Below, piece after piece: positions 32,396 to 40,921 of a DNA stretch of 64,000 bases. Below the pieces are notes generated by a model that made no database searches, was not told the DNA's origin, and saw only the letters and a list, made by a program, of their open reading frames with translations. Each line of letters begins with the position of its first letter. Within the stretch, counting starts at the first letter, position 1. The translations under genes were made by a program, and so were the position numbers. Source of the stretch: Bacteroidaceae bacterium (lineage in GTDB: Bacteria; Bacteroidota; Bacteroidia; Bacteroidales; Bacteroidaceae). The stretch is taken from contig JAEEGS010000013.1 of the NCBI GenBank assembly GCA_016280445.1, forward strand, positions 106,332-170,331. The letters run 5' to 3'.

Positions 32396-35300
32396 TTATT
32401 TAGCAGGTTCTTCTTCCTCAGTCTCCTTGATTCGAGCACCCATGACGAGGTATGCTGTAGGAGCGGCAATGAAGAGAGATGAACTTGTTCCGATGATGAC
32501 ACCCAGCATCATGGCGAATGCGAACGCGCGGATGCTGTCACCACCAAGCACGAAGATAACCAACAGCACGATGAATGTAGACACAGAGGTGTTGATGGTA
32601 CGTGCGAGGGTGCTGTTCAAGGCATCGTTGAAGATGCGCTGACGGTCACGCTTCGGATAGTTCTTGAACACTTCGCGGATACGGTCGAAGATGACCACCT
32701 TATCGTTGATGGAGTAACCAATCACAGTAAGGATAGCACCGATGAATGTCTGGTCAACCTCCAACGAGAAGCCAATCCATCCGTAGCAAAGCGAGAACAT
32801 GCCGATGACAAGCACGGTGTCGAGCGTCAAAGCCACGATTGAACCAACTGAGTAGGCCACGTTGCGGAAACGAACGAGGATGTACACGAAGATGACTACG
32901 ATGGCGAAGAGCACTGAGAGGATTGCACCACGCAAGATGTCGGATGCAATGGCAGGACCCACCTTCTGAGAAGAAACGATGGAACCACCGTCGCGGTTGT
33001 CGCGGTCGAGGAAGGCTTCTTCTGAAACTTTCTTGTCAACCATACCACCCTCAACGAATGCTTGATAGAGCAGCGACTCAATCTTAGCATCGGCAGCGGA
33101 ACTGTTGTCATTGATGTTGAAGTTGGTAGATACACGCACGTTGTTGCCTTCTGTACCGATAGCAATCACGGTCACGTTGATAGCCTCGCCATCAGGGTTG
33201 TTGGCCTCAAATTGCTTCACGATGGCAGCCTTCACTGCTTCAGGTTCCACCTGCTTAACAAACTCCACCTTATAGTTGCGACCACCTGTAAAGTCGATGG
33301 ACTGGCTCAAACCACGCACACCGAAACTTGCCAGACAGATGAGAAGGAATATACCAAAACCAACGAACGACTTCTTGTAGTTACCCATGAAGTTGTACTT
33401 GGTGTCCTTCATCATGTTCTGAGAAATCTTAGTGGTGAAGGTGATATCTTGCCACTTGCCACGGTTGAGGAAGTGCTCGTATGCGATACGAGTCAACCAA
33501 ACTGCGGTGAAGAAGGAGCAGACGATACCGATAATAAGCGTCGTTGCGAAACCCTTGATAGGACCAGTACCGAAATTATAGAGGATGACACCTGTAAGGA
33601 TAGTCGTCACGTTCGAGTCAAAGATGGCTGAGAAAGCGTTGCTGTAACCAGCAGCAACAGCAGCGCTGATGTTCTTGCCTCCACGCATTTCTTCCTTCGT
33701 GCGCTCATAGATGAGCACGTTGGCATCAACCGCCATACCCAAGGTGAGCACCATACCGGCGATACCAGACATGGTCAACGCTGCACCCAGCGAGGTGAGG
33801 ATACCGAAAGAGAAGAAGAAGTTAAGCATCAGAGCGCAGTTGGCCACCATACCTTCACGCACACCATACATGAGCACCATGTAGAGCATCAAGACGATGA
33901 AAGCGACGATACAAGAGATGAAACCTGCCTGGATAGACTGAGCACCGAGGGTTGGACCGACGATGTCCTCCTGGATAATGCTGGCAGGAGCCGGCATCTT
34001 ACCTGATTGGAGCACATTGGCCAAGTCTTTGGTCTCTGATGTGGTGAAGCTACCTGAGATTTCAGTGCTACCGCCATCAATCTTATTCTTTACATTAGGA
34101 GCGCTGTACACGAGGTTGTCGAGCACAACAGCCACACAGTGGTTCACGTTAGCCTCAGTCAAGGCAGCCCACTTGCGGGCACCTTCCGTGTTCATCTTCA
34201 TGGTAACCACTGGGTTGCCATACTGGTCGAACTCGTCCTTTGCCTCAGTCACCACTTCGCCCTCCAATGGAGCACGACCGTTCTGGCCTGTGGTGCGGAT
34301 AGCGTAGAGTGCAAACTCCTTGCCTGCAGGATCCAATGACTTCACGCCCCACTTGAGCGAGAGGTCTGCTGGGAATATCTGCTTGGCAATCTCTGATTGG
34401 AGGAGTGCATTGACTTCTGCTGTATCAAGCGCCATAGCCACACCTACCATACAGCCTGCCTGAGCCTGAGTGGGGGCGAGGATGGCAAAGAGAGGATTCT
34501 CCTTCTTGGCAGCCTCTGACACCTTGGCAGTACTACTTGTGGCAGCCTTGTCCTCAGCCTTGCTTCCCACCTGAGCCAGCACACTGGCACCGCTCTTGGC
34601 AGAGTCGGCCTTCTCGACCACCTGCTCAGCGGGAGCAGCAGCAGTTGTATCGGCTGCAACAGAGTCAGCGGCTTCGCTGACAGTACCGCCATTGCGGAGT
34701 GCGGTGTTGAGCTGCGAGAGGTAAGGTGTCACCTGAGGAGCATCATAGGTCTCCCAGAACTCGAGGTTCGCACTACCCTGAAGCAACTTGCGGACACGCT
34801 CAGGCTCCTTGATACCTGGCAGTTCGACCAAGATGCGTCCAGTTTGTCCCTCAATCTTCTGGATATTGGGCTGAACAACGCCGAAACGGTCGATACGGGT
34901 GCGGAGCACGAGGAATGAATTGTCAACGGCCTCGTCAACGCTCTGGCGGAGAACTTTCTCCACATCGGCATCGCTACTGTTGGTGTTCACCTGTCCCTTC
35001 AATTGCTGGGTGGCGAAAATCGTCGCAAGCGGCTTACCCGGAGCATTCTTTTTATAAGCCTTGACAAAAAGTGTGATGAAATCGCTCTGACTGTCCTGTG
35101 CCTCTTTGGCTGCTTCATTCACAGACTTGAGGAAGGCTTCGTCAGTCTTGTGGTCCGCCAACGCCTTTACCACTTCTGGCACACTCACTTCGAGAATGAC
35201 GTTCATACCGCCCTTCAGGTCAAGACCAAGGCCGATACCCGTTTCGCGACATTCTTTCAGCGTGTAGTTGCCCAGATAGAACTTCGTCGTGTTCAACGAG

Positions 35301-35443
35301 TCCAGGTAATGCTCAGCTTCCTCCTTGTTCATCTCGGCAGCCTTGTCCTCCACATACTTGGTGACAAAGCCGAAAGACAGATAGAAGAGGCAGATGAGGG
35401 TCAACGCCACTGCTAAAAACTTTACAAATCCTTTGTTTTGCAT
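32396..35443 (-). CDS. secDF: protein translocase SecDF fusion
   Basis: A 1015-residue SecD-SecF fusion that uses the proton gradient to help Sec export. The SecD half has TM1 (residues 8-28), GIGLGLDLKGGM near 70, RTRIDRFGVVQPNIQ near 181, and the membrane block starting GPTLGAQSIQAG near 505 with GMAVDANVLIYERTKEE. The SecF half begins near 690 and has DFTGGRNYKVEF and the GYSINDKVVIFDRIRE signature. Residues 255-315 form an Ala/Ser/Lys-rich insertion in the periplasmic part. The promoter lies 144 bp upstream, leaving a long leader. It ends 119 bp before ddh. Confidence 0.96.
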   Translation of the reverse strand: MQNKGFVKFLAVALTLICLFYLSFGFVTKYVEDKAAEMNKEEAEHYLDSLNTTKFYLGNYTLKECRETGIGLGLDLKGGMNVILEVSVPEVVKALADHKTDEAFLKSVNEAAKEAQDSQSDFITLFVKAYKKNAPGKPLATIFATQQLKGQVNTNSSDADVEKVLRQSVDEAVDNSFLVLRTRIDRFGVVQPNIQKIEGQTGRILVELPGIKEPERVRKLLQGSANLEFWETYDAPQVTPYLSQLNTALRNGGTVSEAADSVAADTTAAAPAEQVVEKADSAKSGASVLAQVGSKAEDKAATSSTAKVSEAAKKENPLFAILAPTQAQAGCMVGVAMALDTAEVNALLQSEIAKQIFPADLSLKWGVKSLDPAGKEFALYAIRTTGQNGRAPLEGEVVTEAKDEFDQYGNPVVTMKMNTEGARKWAALTEANVNHCVAVVLDNLVYSAPNVKNKIDGGSTEISGSFTTSETKDLANVLQSGKMPAPASIIQEDIVGPTLGAQSIQAGFISCIVAFIVLMLYMVLMYGVREGMVANCALMLNFFFSFGILTSLGAALTMSGIAGMVLTLGMAVDANVLIYERTKEEMRGGKNISAAVAAGYSNAFSAIFDSNVTTILTGVILYNFGTGPIKGFATTLIIGIVCSFFTAVWLTRIAYEHFLNRGKWQDITFTTKISQNMMKDTKYNFMGNYKKSFVGFGIFLLICLASFGVRGLSQSIDFTGGRNYKVEFVKQVEPEAVKAAIVKQFEANNPDGEAINVTVIAIGTEGNNVRVSTNFNINDNSSAADAKIESLLYQAFVEGGMVDKKVSEEAFLDRDNRDGGSIVSSQKVGPAIASDILRGAILSVLFAIVVIFVYILVRFRNVAYSVGSIVALTLDTVLVIGMFSLCYGWIGFSLEVDQTFIGAILTVIGYSINDKVVIFDRIREVFKNYPKRDRQRIFNDALNSTLARTINTSVSTFIVLLVIFVLGGDSIRAFAFAMMLGVIIGTSSSLFIAAPTAYLVMGARIKETEEEEPAK

Positions 35444-35586
35444 TTTTGTTGATAATTATTAAATGATTGATTGTTATTGTTTCTTTTTCTATCACCACAC
35501 CATATCAGCCCACAAAATGCCCCAAAACACACTTTCTACACATCTATTAATATATAGCGCGAGAGAGTTCGGGGCAATTCAAGGTG

Positions 35587-35594
35587 CAAAGTTA
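35587..35594 (-). promoter_or_regulatory. -7 element for secDF
   Basis: The minus strand reads TAACTTTG (TAnnTTTG). The distance to the ATG at 35443 implies an untranslated leader of about 135 nt, in which TGCCCC and GGGGCA could close a stem (35518-35523 with 35571-35576). Confidence 0.65.
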
Positions 35595-35664
35595 TATCTT
35601 TTTTTACAAAAAGGAAGAAAAAACTTCTAAAAATTATTGATTAGGGAGCGTTTAAGTAGCACTT

Positions 35665-36738
35665 TTACTTCAATTTGACAAAACAAGAGATGGGATAGTG
35701 GTCACTCTGTGCGATTGATTTGTCAACTTTCGCCCCATATGCCGTGATGTGCGGACTCACCAGAATGTGGTCGATACGGAAATACATGCCACTCCTGTTG
35801 TAACTGGTGCCGGCGCCATTGCCGCTACGGGTATAGGCATCGTCCAAATATTCCGTCAGACGGTGGTGCACATAGGAAATGGGAGTGGAATTGAAATCAC
35901 CACAAGCAATGATGTTCCGATGTTGGTTGCGCGCCAGAAAAGCCGCCACCGAATCTACCTGAATGCCACGTATGGAATCGTGATACGCCAGCTTCTCCGT
36001 CAATCCCTGATACTTCTCCTCAGAATTGTTCTCCTCAGGGTGCTGATAGTTCTCGATGATAGATTTGTAATTTGCCTTGTCTTCGTGGCTGAGTTTGTAT
36101 GACTCCAAATGGTTGTTGAGAACCAGCAACGTGTCTTTGCCCACCAAGATTTCATACACATAAGTGTGATTGGAGGAAGAGTGGTATTCAATCTCCGAAA
36201 CAGAATCTATCGGGAACTTGGAGAAACAGGCAATGTAGTTGTCTGCTTCCAATTGATAGTGATGATATGGATAAAATTGGGAAACGCTGTCAAGCGCACT
36301 GTCCACGATGCTCTTCCTTCCCTCTTGCAGGCAGATGATGTCGGCTCCACTATGCAGCAGATAGAGCAGAATGGGATTCTCGTCCCACGACAAACCCTTG
36401 TTTTCTCCAAATGCCATCACATTGTAAGACAATATCTTAATACATCCTTCCGGCGGGTCGGATGGCACATTCAAGGGATAGTAGGCTCTGACGCTGCTGG
36501 CACAAATCAGCAATCCCGCCACAGGGAGAAGCGTCAATTTCCATTTGAATATCAGCCAGAAAAAAACAAAGACGATGTCTGCCACCAGAAAAATAGGGAA
36601 CATCAGGCCATAATAGGCCAGATGGGGGTACTCTTGCGACGGCAGCCAAGAAGTGTAGGCACAAACAATCATGCCTACAACCACCAAAACATTGAGAGCA
36701 ATGAATATGGCCAATGGTATCGTCTTCAACAACTTCAT
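35665..36738 (-). CDS. membrane-anchored endonuclease/exonuclease/phosphatase family protein
   Basis: A 357-residue protein. Residues 1-95 hold about three transmembrane helices, and the rest is an EEP catalytic domain. The domain shows ILSYNVMAFG (Asn), ADIICLQEG (metal-binding Glu), LVLNNHLESYKLS (His), IIACGDFNSTPISYVHH (Asp/Asn), FRIDHILVS and QSDHYPISCFVKL with the terminal His. All catalytic residues are present, so it should be active outside the cytoplasm on a phosphodiester or phospholipid head group; the substrate is unknown. Its start overlaps the rhomboid stop by 4 bp, so the two are cotranslated. Confidence 0.88.
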   Translation of the reverse strand: MKLLKTIPLAIFIALNVLVVVGMIVCAYTSWLPSQEYPHLAYYGLMFPIFLVADIVFVFFWLIFKWKLTLLPVAGLLICASSVRAYYPLNVPSDPPEGCIKILSYNVMAFGENKGLSWDENPILLYLLHSGADIICLQEGRKSIVDSALDSVSQFYPYHHYQLEADNYIACFSKFPIDSVSEIEYHSSSNHTYVYEILVGKDTLLVLNNHLESYKLSHEDKANYKSIIENYQHPEENNSEEKYQGLTEKLAYHDSIRGIQVDSVAAFLARNQHRNIIACGDFNSTPISYVHHRLTEYLDDAYTRSGNGAGTSYNRSGMYFRIDHILVSPHITAYGAKVDKSIAQSDHYPISCFVKLK

Positions 36739-37643
36739 TCTTCTCCTCTCATTTTCCTGCTGGCATCGAAAAGAGTCGCTTTCTCTTTCTCGGAGAGATT
36801 CTGATAGCCATTTTTGCGAATCTTGTCGAGAATGCGGTCAATTTCCTCGCTCTCCTGCTTCTTTTTCTCGTTATATTGATGTTCCTGGTAGTTTGTTTCT
36901 CTCACATTGGTGACCCGCATCTTCGGCGTACGGGTGCCGCCAAAGCCTTTCTTCATTCTATCCCAAGCACTTTCACCTTTCTCGTAATTGTCATAGGTGG
37001 CAGAAGAGTTCCACCCGTTGCCACCTCGCTGCGCACGGCTCTTCTCCTGCATCCTCCAGATGAACAGAATGATGATGCCCACCAGAATGCCGCCCAAATG
37101 GGCAAAGTGAGCCACACCGTCAATCGAGGTGATGCCCAGATACATCTCCACCAGCGTGTAAAATCCTACCAGATACTTTAACTTGATGGGGAAAGGTATC
37201 GGAATGATGAACAATTTCGCATTGGGGAAGAAGAAGGCCGCTGCGGCCATCACACCATAAATGGCACCCGAAGCACCTACCAGCTGCGAGGGGGCAATGA
37301 CGCCCAAGAAGGTAAAGAGTTGGTTGACCAATGCGCTACCTATGCCGCACAACAGATAATACAACCAGAAACGCTTCGTGCCAATCTGTCGTTCCACAGC
37401 ATTGCCAAAAATCATCAAAGACCACATATTGAAGAACAAGTGCAACCATCCGCCATGCATGAACATATAGGTCAGATATTGATAGATGGCAAAGCCTCCA
37501 TATCCTATCGGATGCAACGCATTAAAGTTTAAGAACCAATCTGAATACCCGCCCAAAGGAAAGAGGGGCGTTATCCAATAAGTCAATATATAAAAGACAA
37601 CATTGATTATAAGTATTACCTTTACGGCAGGAGTCATTCTCAT
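36735..37643 (-). CDS. rhomboid family intramembrane serine protease
   Basis: A 302-residue membrane protease with six helices. The catalytic serine is in QLVGASGAIYGVMA (GxSG) and the catalytic histidine in GVAHFAHLGGILVG. An N-terminal F.YQYLTYMFMHGGWLHLFFNMW block carries the conserved HxxxN. After the last helix comes a charged cytoplasmic tail with EEIDRILDKIRKNGYQNLSEKE, a C-terminal motif seen in Bacteroidetes rhomboids. ATG 37643 is used because the longer frame crosses the promoter at 37704. It is followed by the EEP gene with 4-bp overlap and is divergent from HU. Confidence 0.93.
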   Translation of the reverse strand: MRMTPAVKVILIINVVFYILTYWITPLFPLGGYSDWFLNFNALHPIGYGGFAIYQYLTYMFMHGGWLHLFFNMWSLMIFGNAVERQIGTKRFWLYYLLCGIGSALVNQLFTFLGVIAPSQLVGASGAIYGVMAAAAFFFPNAKLFIIPIPFPIKLKYLVGFYTLVEMYLGITSIDGVAHFAHLGGILVGIIILFIWRMQEKSRAQRGGNGWNSSATYDNYEKGESAWDRMKKGFGGTRTPKMRVTNVRETNYQEHQYNEKKKQESEEIDRILDKIRKNGYQNLSEKEKATLFDASRKMRGEE

Positions 37644-37703
37644 ACAATCCTTACATTTAAAGTAAATAAGCGTATAAAACTTCTCACTTTTGGTTTTCTG
37701 GTG

Positions 37704-37711
37704 CAAAATTA
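37704..37711 (-). promoter_or_regulatory. -7 element for the rhomboid-EEP unit
   Basis: The minus strand reads TAATTTTG (TAnnTTTG), 61 bp before the ATG at 37643. It supports the shorter rhomboid start. Confidence 0.6.
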
Positions 37712-37794
37712 GGCTTTTTCTTCCAGTTAAAGGGCAAAAAAACAGAAAATGAAGTTTTTTTTTGCTTTTTTCAACACTTTTTCCCAAAAAATGT

Positions 37795-37824
37795 TTGTTT
37801 ACGAAAATTTATCCCATATATTTG
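37795..37824 (+). promoter_or_regulatory. promoter of the HU gene (-33 TTG and -7 TATATTTG)
   Basis: TTG 37795-37797 and TATATTTG 37817-37824 are spaced by 19 bp, close to the ideal Bacteroidetes promoter. The leader is about 105 nt and A/T-rich, and bases 37644-37703 hold only A/T-rich sequence. Confidence 0.8.
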
Positions 37825-37934
37825 CAACGAGTTACGAACAAACGCCCACTCCCCGCATGGAGTCAAGCGTGTTCCAACACAAAAAAAACCTCTAAAACAA
37901 CTTTTTTATAAAACCTAATTTCTTTTTTGTACTT

Positions 37935-38207
37935 ATGAACAAGACTGAACTCGTTAGCTCTATCGCTGCAAAGGCAGGTTTGAGCAAGGCCGATTCAAAG
38001 AAGGCACTCGACGCATGTGTTGAATCAATCGTAGACGCACTCAAGGCTGGTGACAAGGTTTCACTCATTGGCTTTGGAACATTTGCTGTATCTGAGCGTC
38101 CAGCACGTCAGGGCATCAACCCTCTCACTAAGGCTCCTATCACTATCGCAGCCAAGAAGGTAGCTAAGTTTAAGGCTGGTGCTGATCTCGACGGTGCCAT
38201 CAACTAA
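37935..38207 (+). CDS. hup: HU family DNA-binding protein
   Basis: A 90-residue histone-like protein that bends and compacts DNA. The sequence MNKTELVSSIAAKAGLSKAD, then ALDACVESIVDALKAGDKVSLIGFGTF, and the arm region RPARQGINPLTKAPITI (the RxGxNPxT DNA-intercalating motif) are canonical. It is a single-gene unit with a strong promoter and a strong terminator, as expected for an abundant protein. Confidence 0.97.
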   Translation: MNKTELVSSIAAKAGLSKADSKKALDACVESIVDALKAGDKVSLIGFGTFAVSERPARQGINPLTKAPITIAAKKVAKFKAGADLDGAIN

Positions 38208-38230
38208 TTCGCCAATCTTTGCAAAAGAAT

Positions 38231-38264
38231 AATAAAGGGGACGTTTTGATGCGTCCCCTTTATT
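38231..38264 (+). terminator. bidirectional terminator between HU and the lipoprotein gene
   Basis: A perfect 13-bp stem AATAAAGGGGACG/CGTCCCCTTTATT (38231-38243 with 38252-38264). It lies between convergent genes and may stop both. Confidence 0.8.
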
Positions 38265-38281
38265 ATGTCCTCATGTGAGTT

Positions 38282-39214
38282 CTATTTGTTCACTTTCTCG
38301 TTCATGAAGAATGAGAGTTCCACGTTGTAAAGCGTGCCGCCATCTTCAATCTCTGCACCAAGCGTGAGGGTGTAATAACCCACCGTCTTGTACTGACGCA
38401 CATCAAAGACTGCCTCACCATTCTCGAACTTGTTGCCCATGCTGTTATCATTCCAAGAATAATGGAGGTAGCCGTTCTTGCTGTTTGTCCACGACCACTT
38501 GCCGATGTAGTGCTTCCCGTTCGCAAAGAAGATACAGAAGGTTCCGTCTGCCGTAAATTCGATGCTGGTGACGGTCATATCGTCCGCAAAGTCCTCATTG
38601 ATAGTGGCAATCGTCTTGGCATATTGAAGAATGGTGTTAAAGCTGGCGGCCTCCAAAGGATTGTCAAAATGCTTGCCGGCAATCACACCACCTCTGTGGC
38701 GCAGACGAGTGGAGGAGATGACCCATTCGCGACAAAGTTTTACCGTGATTTCATCGGATGCCACTTTCTCTACAACTTCCGCCTGCCCATTATACTCCAC
38801 ATTATCCACCTCTGAGCCGCTCTTCATTCTGATCTTCACTGCAATTCTTGAGCCTGTCTTGTCGACGAGTTCCACTGTGCAGTATGGGGAATTTTTCTCA
38901 TCGTAAACAGTATAGGTGTTGCCGTTCACCTGATAAGTGCCAATGACATATTGATCACCTTCCTCCTCACTCGCATCACGCGTTTTGGCTTGCATTGACG
39001 AATTGGCGAGACGAATGATTGCCCTTCCCGATTCTGCAAACACCACAGATTGGAATGGAGAGGAACTGTCTCTGATGACAAGACTCAACGGTTCCTGAGT
39101 GACAGGAGATAGTTCAGGGGCTTTAGGTGTGCCCACATCGTTGCCATCAGGGCTACATGCCACAAAAGCCAAGCTGATGGCCAACATCGATAGGAAAAGA
39201 GATACTTTTTTCAT
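38282..39214 (-). CDS. lipoprotein of unknown function, lipocalin-like
   Basis: A 310-residue lipoprotein with signal MKKVSLFLSMLAISLAFVAC and lipobox FVAC. The mature protein is beta-rich. YVIGTYQVNGNTYTVYDEKN looks like an early strand pair, CREWVISSTRLRH carries the lipocalin-type Trp after a lead-in, and GKHYIGKWSWTNSKNGYLHYSW ends a strand meander, as in lipocalin-like Bacteroidetes proteins. I recognise no named family. The gene is followed by 92 bp of repeat-like DNA and then a beta-barrel gene upstream on the same strand, so the two may be one unit. Confidence 0.75.
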   Translation of the reverse strand: MKKVSLFLSMLAISLAFVACSPDGNDVGTPKAPELSPVTQEPLSLVIRDSSSPFQSVVFAESGRAIIRLANSSMQAKTRDASEEEGDQYVIGTYQVNGNTYTVYDEKNSPYCTVELVDKTGSRIAVKIRMKSGSEVDNVEYNGQAEVVEKVASDEITVKLCREWVISSTRLRHRGGVIAGKHFDNPLEAASFNTILQYAKTIATINEDFADDMTVTSIEFTADGTFCIFFANGKHYIGKWSWTNSKNGYLHYSWNDNSMGNKFENGEAVFDVRQYKTVGYYTLTLGAEIEDGGTLYNVELSFFMNEKVNK

Positions 39215-39251
39215 GTTATACTTTGTTTTAGGTTGAATTGTTTTAATTTTT

Positions 39252-39295
39252 AGAAGTTATCGCTGCGTTCAGAAGTTATAGAAGTTGTCGCTACG
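39252..39295. repeat. tandem AGAAGTTRTCGCTRCG repeat
   Basis: AGAAGTTATCGCTGCG (39252-39267) recurs as 39280-39295 with two changes, and a half copy AGAAGTTAT stands between. It occupies the spacer of two minus-strand envelope genes. TCGC/GCGA and AAGT/ACTT can pair into a hairpin at 39281-39306. Confidence 0.6.
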
Positions 39296-39306
39296 CTTGC
39301 GATACT

Positions 39307-40038
39307 TTAGAAGATATTATAATAGATGCGGAAGTTGAGCACAGGATAGACCCTCACCCTATCTGTGATTTTGACAGCATCACGAAAGCCTTTATCATCC
39401 ACATCATCTTTCTGCACCCGTATCCATCCTTCCTCATCGGTAGAGTACACCTTCAGGGCAGGCTTTCCCCAGAACATGACACCCAGGTCGAAAGCCGTTC
39501 CGATTCGATGCTTGGAAACAGGACGTCCAAAACCGATACCCACATAGGGCTTGAAACTCTTTGTCTGGAGTTTCAGTTTGACCGTACCATAATCGTCGGG
39601 GCGGACGAACACACCACCTATCTCAAGTCCTTCTCCTTCATCCACATCCAGCAGTCCCGTGTTGTGAACCGTGCCCAAATCGGGGATGCCCACATAGAAA
39701 CCCGACGTCACATGAAGAGAACTATGCTTGAAAGGATAGACATCAAACAGGAACTTGTAGTCAGTCATGTGTACACGGCCTGTCACATCCACTTTTTTCT
39801 TCTCACCCCTGGATCTGTAGTTGACATCGAAGTCAACATTGAAACGTGGGAGTGTGGTGAAACCCGTCCTGAGAGTGACGTAATGAGTGACGGGCATCGC
39901 TGCTTCAAAGCCCCATCCAGTCGTTCCCACTTCAGCACCTACAGCCAAGTGGTTGAAGAGTTTCTTGTCTTGCGCATGAGACACATTTGTTGTCAGCATT
40001 GCTGCAACAAATCCCAACAGATAGAAAATTCTTTTCAT
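39307..40038 (-). CDS. outer-membrane beta-barrel protein
   Basis: A 243-residue protein with signal peptide MKRIFYLLGFVAAMLTTNVSHAQ and alternating amphipathic strands typical of small outer-membrane barrels: HLAVGAEVGTTGWGFEAAM, HYVTLRTGFTTLP, YKFLFDVYPFKHSSLHVTSGFYVG and FKPYVGIGFGRPV in turn. It ends on an aromatic residue (FRIYYNIF), the usual C-terminal barrel signal. No catalytic residues were seen. It resembles generic Bacteroidetes outer membrane beta-barrel proteins; specific role unknown. Confidence 0.8.
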   Translation of the reverse strand: MKRIFYLLGFVAAMLTTNVSHAQDKKLFNHLAVGAEVGTTGWGFEAAMPVTHYVTLRTGFTTLPRFNVDFDVNYRSRGEKKKVDVTGRVHMTDYKFLFDVYPFKHSSLHVTSGFYVGIPDLGTVHNTGLLDVDEGEGLEIGGVFVRPDDYGTVKLKLQTKSFKPYVGIGFGRPVSKHRIGTAFDLGVMFWGKPALKVYSTDEEGWIRVQKDDVDDKGFRDAVKITDRVRVYPVLNFRIYYNIF

Positions 40039-40131
40039 ACATGTACTTATTAAGGTTTAACTCATTGCATAAATAGAGGTACTGCATCCTCTTCCTCATC
40101 ATCAACAGACAGAAGGATTCTTCCCCGTTTG

Positions 40132-40139
40132 CAAAGTTA
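40132..40139 (-). promoter_or_regulatory. -7 element for the beta-barrel gene
   Basis: The minus strand reads TAACTTTG (TAnnTTTG), 94 bp before the ATG at 40038. Confidence 0.6.
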
Positions 40140-40278
40140 TATGTTTTTTCTCTCTTCACAAAGAATTTCCGCATCTTTTCCACTCTTTTCTTCAAAAATG
40201 GGGCATACAGCAACGAAGCCCAACGGAAAACGAAGAGCCTCCAATTCCCCAACGACACATCCACCATTTCCTCACTTC

Positions 40279-40416
40279 CACAGCCTCCAAACCGACGTCG
40301 TCGATGTCGGTTGGTCGATGTCGACGATGTCGGTTAACCGATGTCGACGACGTCGGTTTAGAGGTAGTGAAAGAGCCGATTAGGAGGTAGTGCCGTAGTC
40401 GATTTGGAGGTAGTGG
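40279..40416. repeat. GTCGTCGAC-centred intergenic repeat, copy 2
   Basis: This lies in the 395-bp gene-free stretch 40039-40433. A large imperfect palindrome (40279-40369; about 29 of 34 outer positions pair) contains four GTCGACGA-type words. On the same side follow two further units ending GGAGGTAGTG (40373-40392 and 40394-40415). On the minus strand this reads CACTACCTCCAAATCG, then CACTACCTCCTAATCGG, then CACTACCTCTAAACCGACG, the same order as the copy at 7308-7381. The rest of the stretch (40140-40278) shows no convincing gene or signal. Confidence 0.75.
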
Positions 40417-40433
40417 AAGAAGGGAAATGGATC

Positions 40434-40889
40434 TTACCTCATCGCCACCGCCGAGTAACCCACAATGATGTAGCGGATGAACTTGCCGACAAACGACCAA
40501 AACATAACACCCCACACATTGGCACGCAGAATGCCCAAGGAAATGGAAATGGCCGTTCCGAAGATAGGCAGAAAGGAGAATGCCGCTATCCACGAACCTT
40601 TCTTCTCCACATAGTCACGCGTCTTGCGCAACCTACGTTCCTTGATGCGCATCCAGCGTGAAATCTGCTCGATGCTGCCTATACGGCCGATGAAATAGTT
40701 GAACATCGACCCCAGCACATTGCCAATGGTGCCACTAATGATGGTCAGCATCGGATCCATTCCCGTGGTGGCCAAGAGCGCCCCCATCACGGCTTCTGAA
40801 CTGAACGGCACAAACGTCCCCGCCAGAAACGAGGCCATCGCCATACCGAAGTAGCCATATTCTATGAAAAACTGATTGATAGAGTCCAT
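40434..40889 (-). CDS. DedA/YqaA-type membrane protein (VTT domain)
   Basis: A 151-residue inner-membrane protein. EYGYFGMAMASFLAGTFVPFSSEAVMGALL matches the re-entrant loop of the DedA superfamily with the conserved Glu. GTIGNVLGSMFNYFIGRIG (G.xxG..) and F.PIFGTAISISLGILR follow, as in short YqaA proteins. DedA proteins move or flip polyprenyl phosphates and phospholipids, and the YqaA subgroup is less studied. Its 3' end is 18 bp from the repeat element at 40279-40416. A membrane gene lies 32 bp upstream on the same strand. Confidence 0.87.
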   Translation of the reverse strand: MDSINQFFIEYGYFGMAMASFLAGTFVPFSSEAVMGALLATTGMDPMLTIISGTIGNVLGSMFNYFIGRIGSIEQISRWMRIKERRLRKTRDYVEKKGSWIAAFSFLPIFGTAISISLGILRANVWGVMFWSFVGKFIRYIIVGYSAVAMR

Positions 40890-40921
40890 TCGTTAGATAC
40901 TAATAAAAATGATGCATTTTA

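Noticed and set aside
35665..36738. Second copy of exonuclease III
   Set aside because: It shares the superfamily fold but has three N-terminal membrane helices and an outward-facing domain, so it is not a DNA-repair enzyme.
40129..40593. Open frames on both strands through the GTCGTCGAC repeat
   Set aside because: The translation is produced by the palindromic repeat itself and runs into YqaA in another frame.
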